Positions 35,245-43,226 of a DNA stretch of 64,000 nt are shown piece by piece. Origin of the DNA: an uncultured Dokdonia sp. (GTDB taxonomy: Bacteria; Bacteroidota; Bacteroidia; Flavobacteriales; Flavobacteriaceae); NCBI GenBank assembly GCA_947503305.1, contig CANNDF010000002.1, positions 62,001 to 126,000 on the forward strand, in the 5' to 3' direction. A model generated the notes under the pieces. It was not told the DNA's origin. It saw only the letters and a list, made by a program, of their open reading frames with translations, and did not search any database. The translations under genes and the position numbers were made by a program. Within the stretch, counting starts at the first letter, position 1; each line of letters opens with the position of its first letter.

Positions 35245-36360
35245 CTAAGGAAGCTTTGATTTTAGGGCGCTGGGGGCATTTCCTGTAATTTTCTTCACAG
35301 CACGATTAAAAGAAGCTTTAGAGTTGAAGCCAGCGTCATATGCGAGTGCTAAAAGGGTATATTTCTCATTTTTAGGATCCTGTAATAAACGTTTTATTTC
35401 TTCGATACGAAGCTCGTTTATATAGTCTGTAAATTTTTTGTTGAGAATAGTATTTAGTGTTTTGGTAAGAAGATAGGGTTTTGTGTTTAGCTTTTGCGAA
35501 AGCGTACCCAAAGTAAGTTCTGGATCTTTATATAATGCTTGAGATAGCATTACATTTTGAAGTTGTGTTGCGATGTTTTCTAGTTGTTCTCGTTCTCCAT
35601 CAGAAAGTACCACGGTTTCTTTAAAGGCCTGATCTTTACGACGCGTAAATCCTTCAAGCCCTAACCAATAGGTGATAACTGCCATAATGATAAAAATAGG
35701 ATACCCAAAAAAGTTAAAAGCATAATCAAAAAAGAGAAAATCAATTGCTGTAGTGAGTGTAAAAATCACTGAGAAAATAACAAGTGCAATTACCACACGA
35801 TTGATCCATTGAAGTTTTCCTTGAATTAATTTATACCCTTCTGGTGTAGGCGGGTTTTTGAGTAATTTCCAAGAGATAAAGCTATACCATAGGATAAGCG
35901 CACCACTTATTATATACATTGTGGGGTAGTGCATCCATGCCATATACCCATAATATCCTAACCATGAAAGGCTTTCTCGTGTGCCATCCCAATAGAAATT
36001 CTGCGCTTTTATAAAAAAGCTCCATAAAACCTCAATAATTACAGGTATAAAATGGATCCAATATCCTCGTTTCCATTTAAAATTGGGAAGGGTGTAACTA
36101 CGCACAAAAAAGTAAATAAGTGCACCGTATATCCAATTCATTTCTAGAAAAAAGTAGTAGAATACATCATACCTGCCTAGTCCAAAGAAATGACATATTT
36201 CAACGATAAGACGATACGAAAAGAAAAAGAGAATGGTAGCTAAAAAGCGATTTGCTACTCTGTGTATAGTTGCTGTTTTCCATAAAGCAATACCATATAC
36301 AATACCTTGTATTGCACCAATGGCGAGTAACATGACAAGAAGTACTACTTTAATTTCCAC
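35245..36360 (-). CDS. Membrane-anchored AraC-family transcriptional regulator
   Basis: 371 residues. Seven hydrophobic N-terminal helices over about 240 residues (LLVMLLAIGAIQGIVYGIAL, WVLWSFFIK region, VIALVIFSVIFTLTTAIDFL, IFIIMAVITYWLGLEG). An AraC DNA-binding domain covers about 265-370 (ELTLGTLSQKLNTKPYLLTK, LAYDAGFNSKASFNRAVKKI). Architecture and helix sequence resemble 19316-20491. Codons 35490-35503 are a one-mismatch palindrome copy, within the helix-turn-helix region. It may control the downstream 34648-34084 operon. Confidence 0.87.
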   Translation of the reverse strand: MEIKVVLLVMLLAIGAIQGIVYGIALWKTATIHRVANRFLATILFFFSYRLIVEICHFFGLGRYDVFYYFFLEMNWIYGALIYFFVRSYTLPNFKWKRGYWIHFIPVIIEVLWSFFIKAQNFYWDGTRESLSWLGYYGYMAWMHYPTMYIISGALILWYSFISWKLLKNPPTPEGYKLIQGKLQWINRVVIALVIFSVIFTLTTAIDFLFFDYAFNFFGYPIFIIMAVITYWLGLEGFTRRKDQAFKETVVLSDGEREQLENIATQLQNVMLSQALYKDPELTLGTLSQKLNTKPYLLTKTLNTILNKKFTDYINELRIEEIKRLLQDPKNEKYTLLALAYDAGFNSKASFNRAVKKITGNAPSALKSKLP

Positions 36361-36383
36361 ACCTCTAAGATAAAGAAGTGTTG

Positions 36384-37076
36384 TTAAGAAGCAATTTTCT
36401 TTTTATAGTATTCATGAAGCTCTTCTGCAGATGCACCTAACCATTTTTTTACATAAATAGTCCAATAATGATATTGAAGTTTCCAGACCCCCTTTTTCTT
36501 GTAGAGTCTACAGGAAGTCGTCAGTTTTTTATTGATAACTACAAATTGTTTTCGAGCATATAATTTATTAATCAAATCATTATCCTCATAAATGGTATAT
36601 TTTTCATCAAAACCGCCAAGTTCTATAAAGAGTGCTTTTGTAATAAATTGACTTTGATCTCCTCCTCTACAAGCTCGCCATGAGAATTGTGTTAACCAGC
36701 TAGCTAGGCGTAACCACCAGTGATTACTATCAAAACGCATGCGAAAACAACCTGCTTGATTTCCTTTTGAAATTTCATTTAAAATAAGTGCGTCATAGTT
36801 TTTAGGAGGAAAACTATCTGCATGTAAGAAATATAGAACATCATTAACGGCAACACGAGCTCCGACATTCATTTGTCGAGCTCTTCCTTTTGGAGCTTCA
36901 ATAACAGTAACTCCTGCATTTTTTGCAATTGTAACAGTCTCATCTATACTGCCTCCATCTACTACTATGATCTCTACTTGTTGTTTTCTAGTAGAAACCT
37001 TTTCTATGTGTTTTAGTAAAGCGCCTATAGTAGCGGCTTCATTTAAAACAGGTATGATAATGGATATTTGGGGCAT
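36384..37076 (-). CDS. Family 2 glycosyltransferase, TIGR04283-like (arsenosugar-associated)
   Basis: 230 residues. GT-A fold: ISIIIPVLNEAATIGALL, IIVVDGGSIDETVTIA (DxG sugar-nucleotide motif), GRARQMNVGARVA and FLHADSFPP (DxS/DxD-like metal site near 85), YEDNDLINKLY. The GRARQMNxGA and FLHADS signatures are those of the TIGR04283 transferases that accompany arsenosugar radical-SAM genes. It is last in a desaturase-DUF547-GT2 operon, about 7 kb from the arsS-arsM cluster. Confidence 0.82.
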   Translation of the reverse strand: MPQISIIIPVLNEAATIGALLKHIEKVSTRKQQVEIIVVDGGSIDETVTIAKNAGVTVIEAPKGRARQMNVGARVAVNDVLYFLHADSFPPKNYDALILNEISKGNQAGCFRMRFDSNHWWLRLASWLTQFSWRACRGGDQSQFITKALFIELGGFDEKYTIYEDNDLINKLYARKQFVVINKKLTTSCRLYKKKGVWKLQYHYWTIYVKKWLGASAEELHEYYKKKIAS

Positions 37077-37079
37077 TAT

Positions 37080-37973
37080 TTAATTATTGAGTGTCCAATC
37101 GTACTCTTTGTATTTCTTTTTGGCTTTTGGAGAAATGGTAGTTTCAGAATATTTATTTAAAAAATCAATCAAAGATCCATCTGTTTTAAAATCTTTTGCA
37201 AACCAACTGAATATTTTTGAAACTTGAATGTTATTTGCGGTAATGGTATTACGTTGTGTGTCATTTATAAAACGTCTTGCAAGATCATCTAATTGTGCAT
37301 CTACTTTTTGAGCTGTAAAGGCTTCATTGAGTAATGGAGGGCATGAAAAAGAGGCACAATTTATTCCAAAATGAATACGGGCATCTCCCATTTTACGTAA
37401 AATCTGATGTTCAATTTGATTGAGATTATAGTATTTTTCACCTAGTTTCCAGAAACGTTGATCCCAAGGATTTTTGATGTCTTTAATACTAGAAAGTGGG
37501 TAATTACGTAAAATAAGATCAATAGTCATTGCATTATATGCATTCATCCAGTACGCAAGTTGATTTTCCTGACTCCATGAATCTTCAGGTAATTGTTCTC
37601 CAAGTGCTTTTATATAGTTTCTGAGTATTCCCCAATTGCTTTTAAAACCTTCATAATTTACAATCCCTTCTTTTGATACATATTGAGTGAGAAGTTCATT
37701 GTAATTACTATGATCAAACGCTTCTAGAGGAATTTCTACTTCTGCGACAACTTCTTCTTTAGTATCTGTTACTTCAGGAAGTGTTTTTTCTTCTTTTTCT
37801 GCAGGGATTATATCGGTTTCTACTTCGGGTGCGGTGCGCTCAGGGGTTTTTGTAATCACTTTTTCTTCAACAACAGAAACTGTTTCTGGAGTAGAAGGAG
37901 TACTCACTATTTTTTTACCTCCACCACATGCTGTAAGGAGTATAGCTATAGAAATTATTGCGATGTATTTCAT
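37080..37973 (-). CDS. DUF547 lipoprotein
   Basis: 297 residues. Lipoprotein signal MKYIAIISIAILLTAC, a low-complexity Pro/Glu/Thr/Val linker (residues 20-85), then the DUF547 core (VNYEGFKSN, AYWMNAYNAMTIDLILRNYP, ARIHFGINCASFSCPPLLNE, YKEYDWTLNN). The Cys pair CASFSCPP matches the paralogue at 23940-24656. It overlaps the desaturase stop by 4 nt (ATGA) and precedes the glycosyltransferase by 3 nt: a tight operon. Confidence 0.85.
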   Translation of the reverse strand: MKYIAIISIAILLTACGGGKKIVSTPSTPETVSVVEEKVITKTPERTAPEVETDIIPAEKEEKTLPEVTDTKEEVVAEVEIPLEAFDHSNYNELLTQYVSKEGIVNYEGFKSNWGILRNYIKALGEQLPEDSWSQENQLAYWMNAYNAMTIDLILRNYPLSSIKDIKNPWDQRFWKLGEKYYNLNQIEHQILRKMGDARIHFGINCASFSCPPLLNEAFTAQKVDAQLDDLARRFINDTQRNTITANNIQVSKIFSWFAKDFKTDGSLIDFLNKYSETTISPKAKKKYKEYDWTLNN

Positions 37974-38863
37974 TTTTTTACTTTTAGAGGGAGTGCTTCT
38001 TGGCTTAGGAAGTCTGTTGGAAATTCTTCATCTCCAGGAAATCCTAGTTCTATATCACGTCCATCATGCGGAATATGACTAGTGCCAAAAAGATAATCCC
38101 ATACACTAAGAGTAAGTCCAAAATTTACGCCATACTTTACAGATGCAGGTAATTTTTTTGCATGATGCCATATATGCATTTTAGGATTATTAAAGACATA
38201 TTTTAAAAGCCCATAGTCCCAACCTAGGTTTGCATGATTTAAGTGTCCTATGGTCAATGCAAAAAAATGAACAATAGCTACCTGTTCTACATCAAAACCT
38301 CCTATGATCGCTAGAGGGATATAAAGCATAGATTTATAAACTACAGGTTCCATCCAGTGATAACGTAACTGAGCTGCAAATCCCATTTCTTTTACAGAAT
38401 GATGTACTTTATGAAAATTCCATAAAAAGGGGACACGATGTAAAAAACGATGGACATTCCATTGTGCAAAATCGGAGATGATAAAAAAGACAATAAGACT
38501 TATTCCAAAAGGAAGATTGTCTACATCAAATAACTGGAAACTACTCACGGAAAGGCCTATGCTTCCTAATCCATCATTGAATAAAGCCTCTACAGTATTT
38601 GATAATGCAATAAATACGATAAGATTTAATAGAAAGAAATTAAAAAACATATAGAAGGTATCTAACCAAAAATCTTTTCTGAAAATGCTCTGATCTTTAC
38701 GCCACGGGAACGCTATTTCTAAAGCCCATACAAGTAAAGAGACGATCACTAATCCCCAAAAGTAATTGTTCCAATCACTGTTGAATAAAATCTCATTTTT
38801 AAGATAATCCCAATATCCAGAATAGGAATTAAGAAAAATGTCTATATACTTTTTCATAACCAT
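37970..38863 (-). CDS. Sterol desaturase / fatty-acid hydroxylase family membrane protein
   Basis: 297 residues. Several membrane helices (YFWGLVIVSLLVWALEI, LLNLIVFIALSN, LIVFFIISDFAQW) and the di-iron histidine boxes HRFLH, HKVHH, HLNH and HIWHH near 135-225. The family hydroxylates or desaturates lipids, sterols or carotenoids with O2; the substrate is not readable. First gene of the operon with DUF547 and the TIGR04283-type transferase. Confidence 0.85.
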   Translation of the reverse strand: MVMKKYIDIFLNSYSGYWDYLKNEILFNSDWNNYFWGLVIVSLLVWALEIAFPWRKDQSIFRKDFWLDTFYMFFNFFLLNLIVFIALSNTVEALFNDGLGSIGLSVSSFQLFDVDNLPFGISLIVFFIISDFAQWNVHRFLHRVPFLWNFHKVHHSVKEMGFAAQLRYHWMEPVVYKSMLYIPLAIIGGFDVEQVAIVHFFALTIGHLNHANLGWDYGLLKYVFNNPKMHIWHHAKKLPASVKYGVNFGLTLSVWDYLFGTSHIPHDGRDIELGFPGDEEFPTDFLSQEALPLKVKK

Positions 38864-39053
38864 CTAAATATACGAATATGGGTAAAAAGAGGTTTTCTCA
38901 AGAGGTGTTTTTTTCTATTTCAATATAAGGGTTACCTATGTTATTTTATGATAACTATGCATTTTCAGATTTACTTATAAAAAATGACCCAAGTAAATTT
39001 ATGCTACTTTTAGAATACATAGGTAAAAAAAATAAAAGATAGATGTAACCTTT

Positions 39054-39061
39054 TAATTTTG
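39054..39061 (+). promoter_or_regulatory. -7 box of the ECF sigma operon
   Basis: TAATTTTG, an exact TAnnTTTG, 40 nt before the TTG start of the sigma factor. Confidence 0.45.
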
Positions 39062-39101
39062 ATAAGGTCTTCATAACAAAACCAACCATCAATACACGAT
39101 T

Positions 39102-39629
39102 TTGAATCAACGAAGTGATGAACAGATAATGCAGGAAGTGTCAGGAGGAAACCTGGACGCGATGGCAATACTTTTTGAGCGGTATCACAAATGGATATAT
39201 AATTTTTTATACCAGATGGAACCTGATGAGGCAGTATGTGAAGACCTTACTCAAAATGTATTTTATAAAGCAATGCGCTATCGTACATCTTATAAAGGAG
39301 GGAAGTTTTCTTCCTGGATTTTTAAAATTACTCGCAATGTTTTTTCAGATCATATTAAAAAGAAAAAACCCAATGTAACCCTAGAGAATCTTGTACTGGT
39401 CGAAGATGAAAGTAAAGAAGATTTGAGTAATGAAGTAAGGAGGTTACGTATAGTATTAAATATGCTACCAGTAGGAGATAAAGAATTGATAATAATGAGT
39501 CGTTTTCAGGGGATGAAATACCATCAGATTGCAGATGTTATTGGGAGTAATGAAATTGCTGTTAAGACAAGAGTCCATCGGATTATAAAAAAAATGAAGA
39601 CCATATACTTTGAAAAAAATACGTTATGA
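39102..39629 (+). CDS. RNA polymerase ECF sigma factor
   Basis: 175 residues with a TTG start (MNQRSDEQIMQEVSGG). The next in-frame Met would remove part of region 2. Region 2 shows FERYHKWIYNFLYQ and DLTQNVFYKAMRY (DLxQ.vF); region 4 shows MKYHQIADVIGSNEIAVKTRVHRIIKKMK. The stop overlaps the anti-sigma gene start by 4 nt (ATGA), standard coupling for ECF/anti-sigma pairs. Confidence 0.93.
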   Translation: MNQRSDEQIMQEVSGGNLDAMAILFERYHKWIYNFLYQMEPDEAVCEDLTQNVFYKAMRYRTSYKGGKFSSWIFKITRNVFSDHIKKKKPNVTLENLVLVEDESKEDLSNEVRRLRIVLNMLPVGDKELIIMSRFQGMKYHQIADVIGSNEIAVKTRVHRIIKKMKTIYFEKNTL

Positions 39630-40411
39630 AGTGTTCAGAAATAGAAAATAAATTAATTGCTTATATCGAAGATGATCTTACTATAGAAGAGGCTCAGTAT
39701 ATTGAAAAGCATATAGATCATTGCGAAGACTGCAAGCAAGAACTCGTATTTCTAAAACAAATACTAGGAGGATTCGAAGCTATAGAAAGAAAACAGCCCA
39801 GTGATAAAGTGCGTGAAGGTTTCTTAGCGTCTTTGGAAGAAGAAAAACTTGTGAGTTCTAAGGTTGTTACCATTCAAAATGAGAATACTTTTCCCTGGAA
39901 AACGGCTTTTCAAATAGCTGCATCTGTATTATTACTTATAGGGGGGTATGCATTAGGTAGCTTTCGCGAAAGCGTAAAAAGCACATCACAAATAGCTGTG
40001 CTACAAGAAGAAACTTCTGAGCTTAAACAAAATGTAATGCTTGCTATGTTGGATAATAAATCTGCAAGTAAACGTATTCAAGCTGTAAATTTTTCGGAAG
40101 AAATAGTAATGCCAGAAACAAAGGTTTTAAGCGCTCTTATAGATAGGTTGCATTATGATGGAAATATTAATGTCAGAATAGCAGCTGCAGAAGCACTTTC
40201 AAAATATTCAGAAAATATGCATGTCAAAGATGCATTTATAAAATCACTAACCATTGAAAAAAACCCAAACATTCAAATTGCTGTGATACAGTTTTTGGTA
40301 AAAGTTCAGGATAAACGCGCGCTTGTTCCAATGCAAGAGTTATTGGATCAAACTGAAACACCAAATTATGTAAAAGAGCAAGTAAATAAGGGAATCCAAA
40401 AATTTATTTAA
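39626..40411 (+). CDS. Anti-sigma factor with zinc finger, TM helix and HEAT-repeat tail
   Basis: 261 residues. N-terminal anti-sigma zinc-finger (zf-HC2-like) with HIDHCEDC at about 28-35 (HxxxCxxC), one TM helix near 95-112 (AFQIAASVLLLIGGYALG), then HEAT-like helical repeats (NVRIAAAEALSKY, NIQIAVIQFLVKV, RALVPMQELL) in the periplasm. HEAT repeats as the sensor part are uncommon in anti-sigma factors. A perfect palindrome copy (39960-39973) is read S-F-R-E-S just after the TM helix. Confidence 0.88.
   Translation: MKCSEIENKLIAYIEDDLTIEEAQYIEKHIDHCEDCKQELVFLKQILGGFEAIERKQPSDKVREGFLASLEEEKLVSSKVVTIQNENTFPWKTAFQIAASVLLLIGGYALGSFRESVKSTSQIAVLQEETSELKQNVMLAMLDNKSASKRIQAVNFSEEIVMPETKVLSALIDRLHYDGNINVRIAAAEALSKYSENMHVKDAFIKSLTIEKNPNIQIAVIQFLVKVQDKRALVPMQELLDQTETPNYVKEQVNKGIQKFI
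39960..39973. repeat. Genome palindrome, copy 6 (intragenic)
   Basis: Perfect GCTTTCGCGAAAGC in the anti-sigma gene, frame TTT-CGC-GAA-AGC, immediately after the TM codons. Confidence 0.9.
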
Positions 40412-40429
40412 AATCAAAAAACAATAATT

Positions 40430-41290
40430 ATGAGACAAATAGTAATATGCATCGCAATTTTGTTAGGGCTAAATTGCTCGACAAATGCACAAGAAGCATT
40501 TTTTAAAGAATCGCTTCAAGGAATTAAAAAAGTAGAAATAGAAGCTAGTACTTACATGACTGTGGTTGCAGGAACAGCAAATGAAGTAAGCTTTCAGTGG
40601 GGAAGTCATTGTGAAGGGTGTAAAAAATCTCTTTTTGAAGACGAAGATGAGAATGACTTTCTTCATGAAAAAGAGGATAATTTTTTTCACGAAAAAGATA
40701 CCAGCAGAAAAGATAAAGCCAAAGGACTAAAAGCAATTTATGCCGGGGGCGAGGATAATACAGGAATGGGGATGTACTTAGAACGCGATGGTGAAGTGCT
40801 GCGTATAAAAGATTTAAAACCTATTACACAGCGTAAACCTTTTACCATTACAGTACCAAGTACAATAGACCTTCATTTAGATTGTGGAAACTTGGGAAGT
40901 GCCTTGGTCAAAGGGATTACTTCTGAACTTGAAATTAACTCCAATGTGGGAAGCATTCAATTATTAGATGTTACTGGACCGATTACAGCAAATAGCGCTA
41001 CTGGAAATATTGATGTAATATTTTCCAGTGTCAGTCAGAATGCCCCTATTTCTATAAGCACAGCTACAGGCGATGTAGATGTAAGCCTACCTACAAATGT
41101 AAAAGCAAATGTGATTTTAAAATCTACCATGGGTACAGTATATAGTAATTTTGATCTTGAAAAACCGCGAGAAGATGGTTTAAGAGTGGTAGGTAATACT
41201 AGAAAAATAGAAGGCACCCTTAATAATGGAGGGGTAAAAGTACATTTAAGCTCTTCGGTAGGAAATATTTACTTGAGAAAGAAAGAATAA
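40430..41290 (+). CDS. Secreted DUF4097-like protein
   Basis: 286 residues. Signal peptide MRQIVICIAILLGLNCSTNAQ, a charged Glu/Asp/Lys/His insert at about 70-105 (EDEDENDFLHEKEDN), then right-handed repetitive beta strands (LEINSNVGSIQLLDVTG, ITANSATGNIDVIFSSV, ISISTATGDVDVSLP) typical of DUF4097 beta-solenoids. The expected role is at the envelope, as a target of the sigma/anti-sigma pair upstream. Cys-rich GSHCEGCKK near 58-66 could bind metal. Confidence 0.8.
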   Translation: MRQIVICIAILLGLNCSTNAQEAFFKESLQGIKKVEIEASTYMTVVAGTANEVSFQWGSHCEGCKKSLFEDEDENDFLHEKEDNFFHEKDTSRKDKAKGLKAIYAGGEDNTGMGMYLERDGEVLRIKDLKPITQRKPFTITVPSTIDLHLDCGNLGSALVKGITSELEINSNVGSIQLLDVTGPITANSATGNIDVIFSSVSQNAPISISTATGDVDVSLPTNVKANVILKSTMGTVYSNFDLEKPREDGLRVVGNTRKIEGTLNNGGVKVHLSSSVGNIYLRKKE

Positions 41291-41307
41291 TCTAAAAAAT
41301 AATCGAT

Positions 41308-42009
41308 ATGAAAAATCTAATAAGTATACTGCTTGTGTTATTCTGTAGCGCAAGTATGCTATCACAACGACTCGTAGAGAAGCAAGAGACTGTATCAAAA
41401 AATGAAACCATTTTTTTGAATTTCAAATTTGCAAATGATATAAAAGTAGAGCAATGGGATAAAGACCAAATTGCTATAGAAGTATCTGTAAATATAGATG
41501 ATGGGGAAGGAAATACATATTATGATCTTAAAACCAAGCGTAGTTCAGGAGAACTTAAGGTCTATTCTGATTTTGGAGATTACTTCAAAATGAAGCAGGA
41601 AAAGAGAAACCGTGATAATCATTATTATAATCATTCAAGTACAGAAATAGATTATGTGGTAAAGATCCCTAGAAATGCATCTTTAAGAGTAAAAAGTATT
41701 TCGGGTAGTCTTATGGCAAATACATTTGATGGAACGTTACGTACAGAGTTGATATCTGGTGATATTACCCTTAAAAAATATAATGGTGACTTACGATTAA
41801 AAACAGTAAGTGGCGATGTAGATGTAACGATGAATAAAGCAAAAATAGATGTGCGTACGGTTACAGGAACTATATATTCAGATTTGGATATTGATCAGAA
41901 TGGAAGAAAGTCTTCTGGATCTAATACCATAAGAGGAGTTATAAATAATGGCAATGAACTTATTGTTATGGAAACCGTGTCTGGTAATATTTATATGCGA
42001 AAAGGATAA
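41308..42009 (+). CDS. Secreted DUF4097-like protein
   Basis: 233 residues. Signal peptide MKNLISILLVLFCSASMLSQ, then the DUF4097 solenoid (LRVKSISGSLMANTFDGTL, LISGDITLKKYNGDLRLKTV, VSGDVDVTM, TVSGNIYMRKG). Fourth gene of the ECF operon and a shorter relative of its neighbour (both end with a GNIYxRK strand). Ends before a 19-bp inverted repeat. Confidence 0.82.
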   Translation: MKNLISILLVLFCSASMLSQRLVEKQETVSKNETIFLNFKFANDIKVEQWDKDQIAIEVSVNIDDGEGNTYYDLKTKRSSGELKVYSDFGDYFKMKQEKRNRDNHYYNHSSTEIDYVVKIPRNASLRVKSISGSLMANTFDGTLRTELISGDITLKKYNGDLRLKTVSGDVDVTMNKAKIDVRTVTGTIYSDLDIDQNGRKSSGSNTIRGVINNGNELIVMETVSGNIYMRKG

Positions 42010-42024
42010 CCTTTAAAGAATTCA

Positions 42025-42072
42025 GTAACAAAACAAAGGGTGTGTTTTTTAAAACACCCTTTGTTTTGTTAC
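42025..42072. terminator. Long perfect hairpin closing the ECF operon
   Basis: 19-bp perfect arms (42025-42043 and 42054-42072) around a 10-nt loop; the left arm starts GTAACAAAACAAAGGGTGT. Only a weak T-tract follows. The next gene converges, so it insulates both sides. Confidence 0.75.
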
Positions 42073-42117
42073 TTTTAGTATAGCTTAAAAGACTAATCTT
42101 GTCTAAATTGAAGTTGA

Positions 42118-42330
42118 TTAGGGATTTTCTTTTTTAGAAGCTGTGCTCATCCCTACTAGTGCATAAATAGCACAAGTGCCTACCAAAGATGTAAGTGTAA
42201 AAACACCTGCAATTATAAGGACAACAATACCCAATGTACCTGTAACGATATCAGAAAAGTATAAATACGCCAATATTACAGATACCACTAGTCGAATCAC
42301 TCTATCAATAGTTCCTACATTTTTTTTCAT
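42118..42330 (-). CDS. DUF2892 / YgaP-TM-like inner membrane protein
   Basis: 70 residues. MKKNVGTIDRVIRLVVSVIL followed by two membrane helices (LAYLYFSDIVTGTLGIVVLI and FTLTSLVGTCAIYALVG). The NxGxxDRxxR start and G-T-C-x-x-Y/L motif are typical of DUF2892, often next to rhodaneses or Crp regulators. Lies 18 nt downstream of a 29-residue membrane ORF. Confidence 0.85.
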   Translation of the reverse strand: MKKNVGTIDRVIRLVVSVILAYLYFSDIVTGTLGIVVLIIAGVFTLTSLVGTCAIYALVGMSTASKKENP

Positions 42331-42348
42331 ATGCCTGTTTTATTAGTT

Positions 42349-42438
42349 TTAAAAATGATCAATGACGAAGTATAAAGCTGCAAAAATGAGTGCGCAAATG
42401 ATACATGCCAGAAAAAGTTTAACAGCTTTAGTTTTCAT
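42349..42438 (-). CDS. Very small membrane protein
   Basis: 29 residues: MKTKAVKLFLACIICALIFA plus ALYFVIDHF, i.e. a basic start then one hydrophobic helix. GGAG lies 4 nt before the ATG. It sits tightly upstream of the DUF2892 gene on the same strand. Unknown function; short, so it could be fortuitous, but basic-plus-helix composition and operon spacing support it. Confidence 0.5.
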   Translation of the reverse strand: MKTKAVKLFLACIICALIFAALYFVIDHF

Positions 42439-42483
42439 CTCCGTAAAGATGCGAGAAGAAAAATAGTTATGCAGTGACTTTGG

Positions 42484-43113
42484 TCACCTCGATAGCATTT
42501 TTATACCCAAAGATGATTGGATGACTTTATTTTCGATTTCCAATTTTTTAAGTGATCGGCTTATTACCTCACGAACGGTACCTAATTCATCGGCAATTTC
42601 TTGATGTGTCATTTTTAGAAATTCATTCCCTGTGATTGCCATTTTTTCTTTTAGATAGGTATAAAGTCTTTGTTCTATATTTTGAAATAGTACTTGCTCA
42701 ATAGTATCTAATAAGGCTCCATAACGCACATCATATTGAGAATATATAAATGTATTAAAGCCAGGATATGCGCGTATCCACTGAATAATTTTATCATTAG
42801 GAAGTAAGAGGATTGTAGTGGTAGCTTCAGTGGTGGCATACACTTGACTGGGCAATCCATTCATACAGGCTTTGAAGGACATGATACAACTTTGTCCAGG
42901 CTCGATATAATAAAGGAGTAGCGATCTGTCATCATGATGAGAAGAGACATTTATGAGTCCTTCCAATACAATAGGGATTCCCGGGATATACCCATCTTGT
43001 TTAATAACTTCTTGTCCCTTTGGTATTTTGAGTATGCTACTGTTTTTTAGAATTTCTGTAATTAATTCTAGTTCCAGCAATGGGACTTTTTGTTTGAGTT
43101 CTTGCGGTGTCAT
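42484..43113 (-). CDS. Crp/Fnr family transcriptional regulator
   Basis: 209 residues from MTPQELKQKVPLLELELITE; a longer frame from 43146 starts inside the terminator of arsM. Cyclic-nucleotide-binding-like domain (PKGQEVIKQDGYIPGIPIVLEG, LLYYIEPGQSCIMSF) and a C-terminal winged HTH (LKMTHQEIADELGTVREVIS RSLKKLE). No Fnr-type Fe-S cysteines at the N-terminus. It lies just downstream of the arsenosugar cluster and could regulate it or the DUF2892 pair. Confidence 0.88.
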   Translation of the reverse strand: MTPQELKQKVPLLELELITEILKNSSILKIPKGQEVIKQDGYIPGIPIVLEGLINVSSHHDDRSLLLYYIEPGQSCIMSFKACMNGLPSQVYATTEATTTILLLPNDKIIQWIRAYPGFNTFIYSQYDVRYGALLDTIEQVLFQNIEQRLYTYLKEKMAITGNEFLKMTHQEIADELGTVREVISRSLKKLEIENKVIQSSLGIKMLSR

Positions 43114-43137
43114 AGCCAGTACTAAAGTACTAAAAAC

Positions 43138-43165
43138 AAAAGGCACGATACCAGTCGTGCCTTTT
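43138..43165 (-). terminator. Terminator after arsM
   Basis: Perfect 11-bp stem AAAAGGCACGA/TCGTGCCTTTT with a 6-nt loop, 61 nt after the arsM stop, and overlapping the region just upstream of the Crp start. Confidence 0.8.
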
Positions 43166-43226
43166 ATATATTTGAGAATATATGCTTTTACGAATCTGTC
43201 TTATGAGTAGACAGGAGTGTTTGTGC

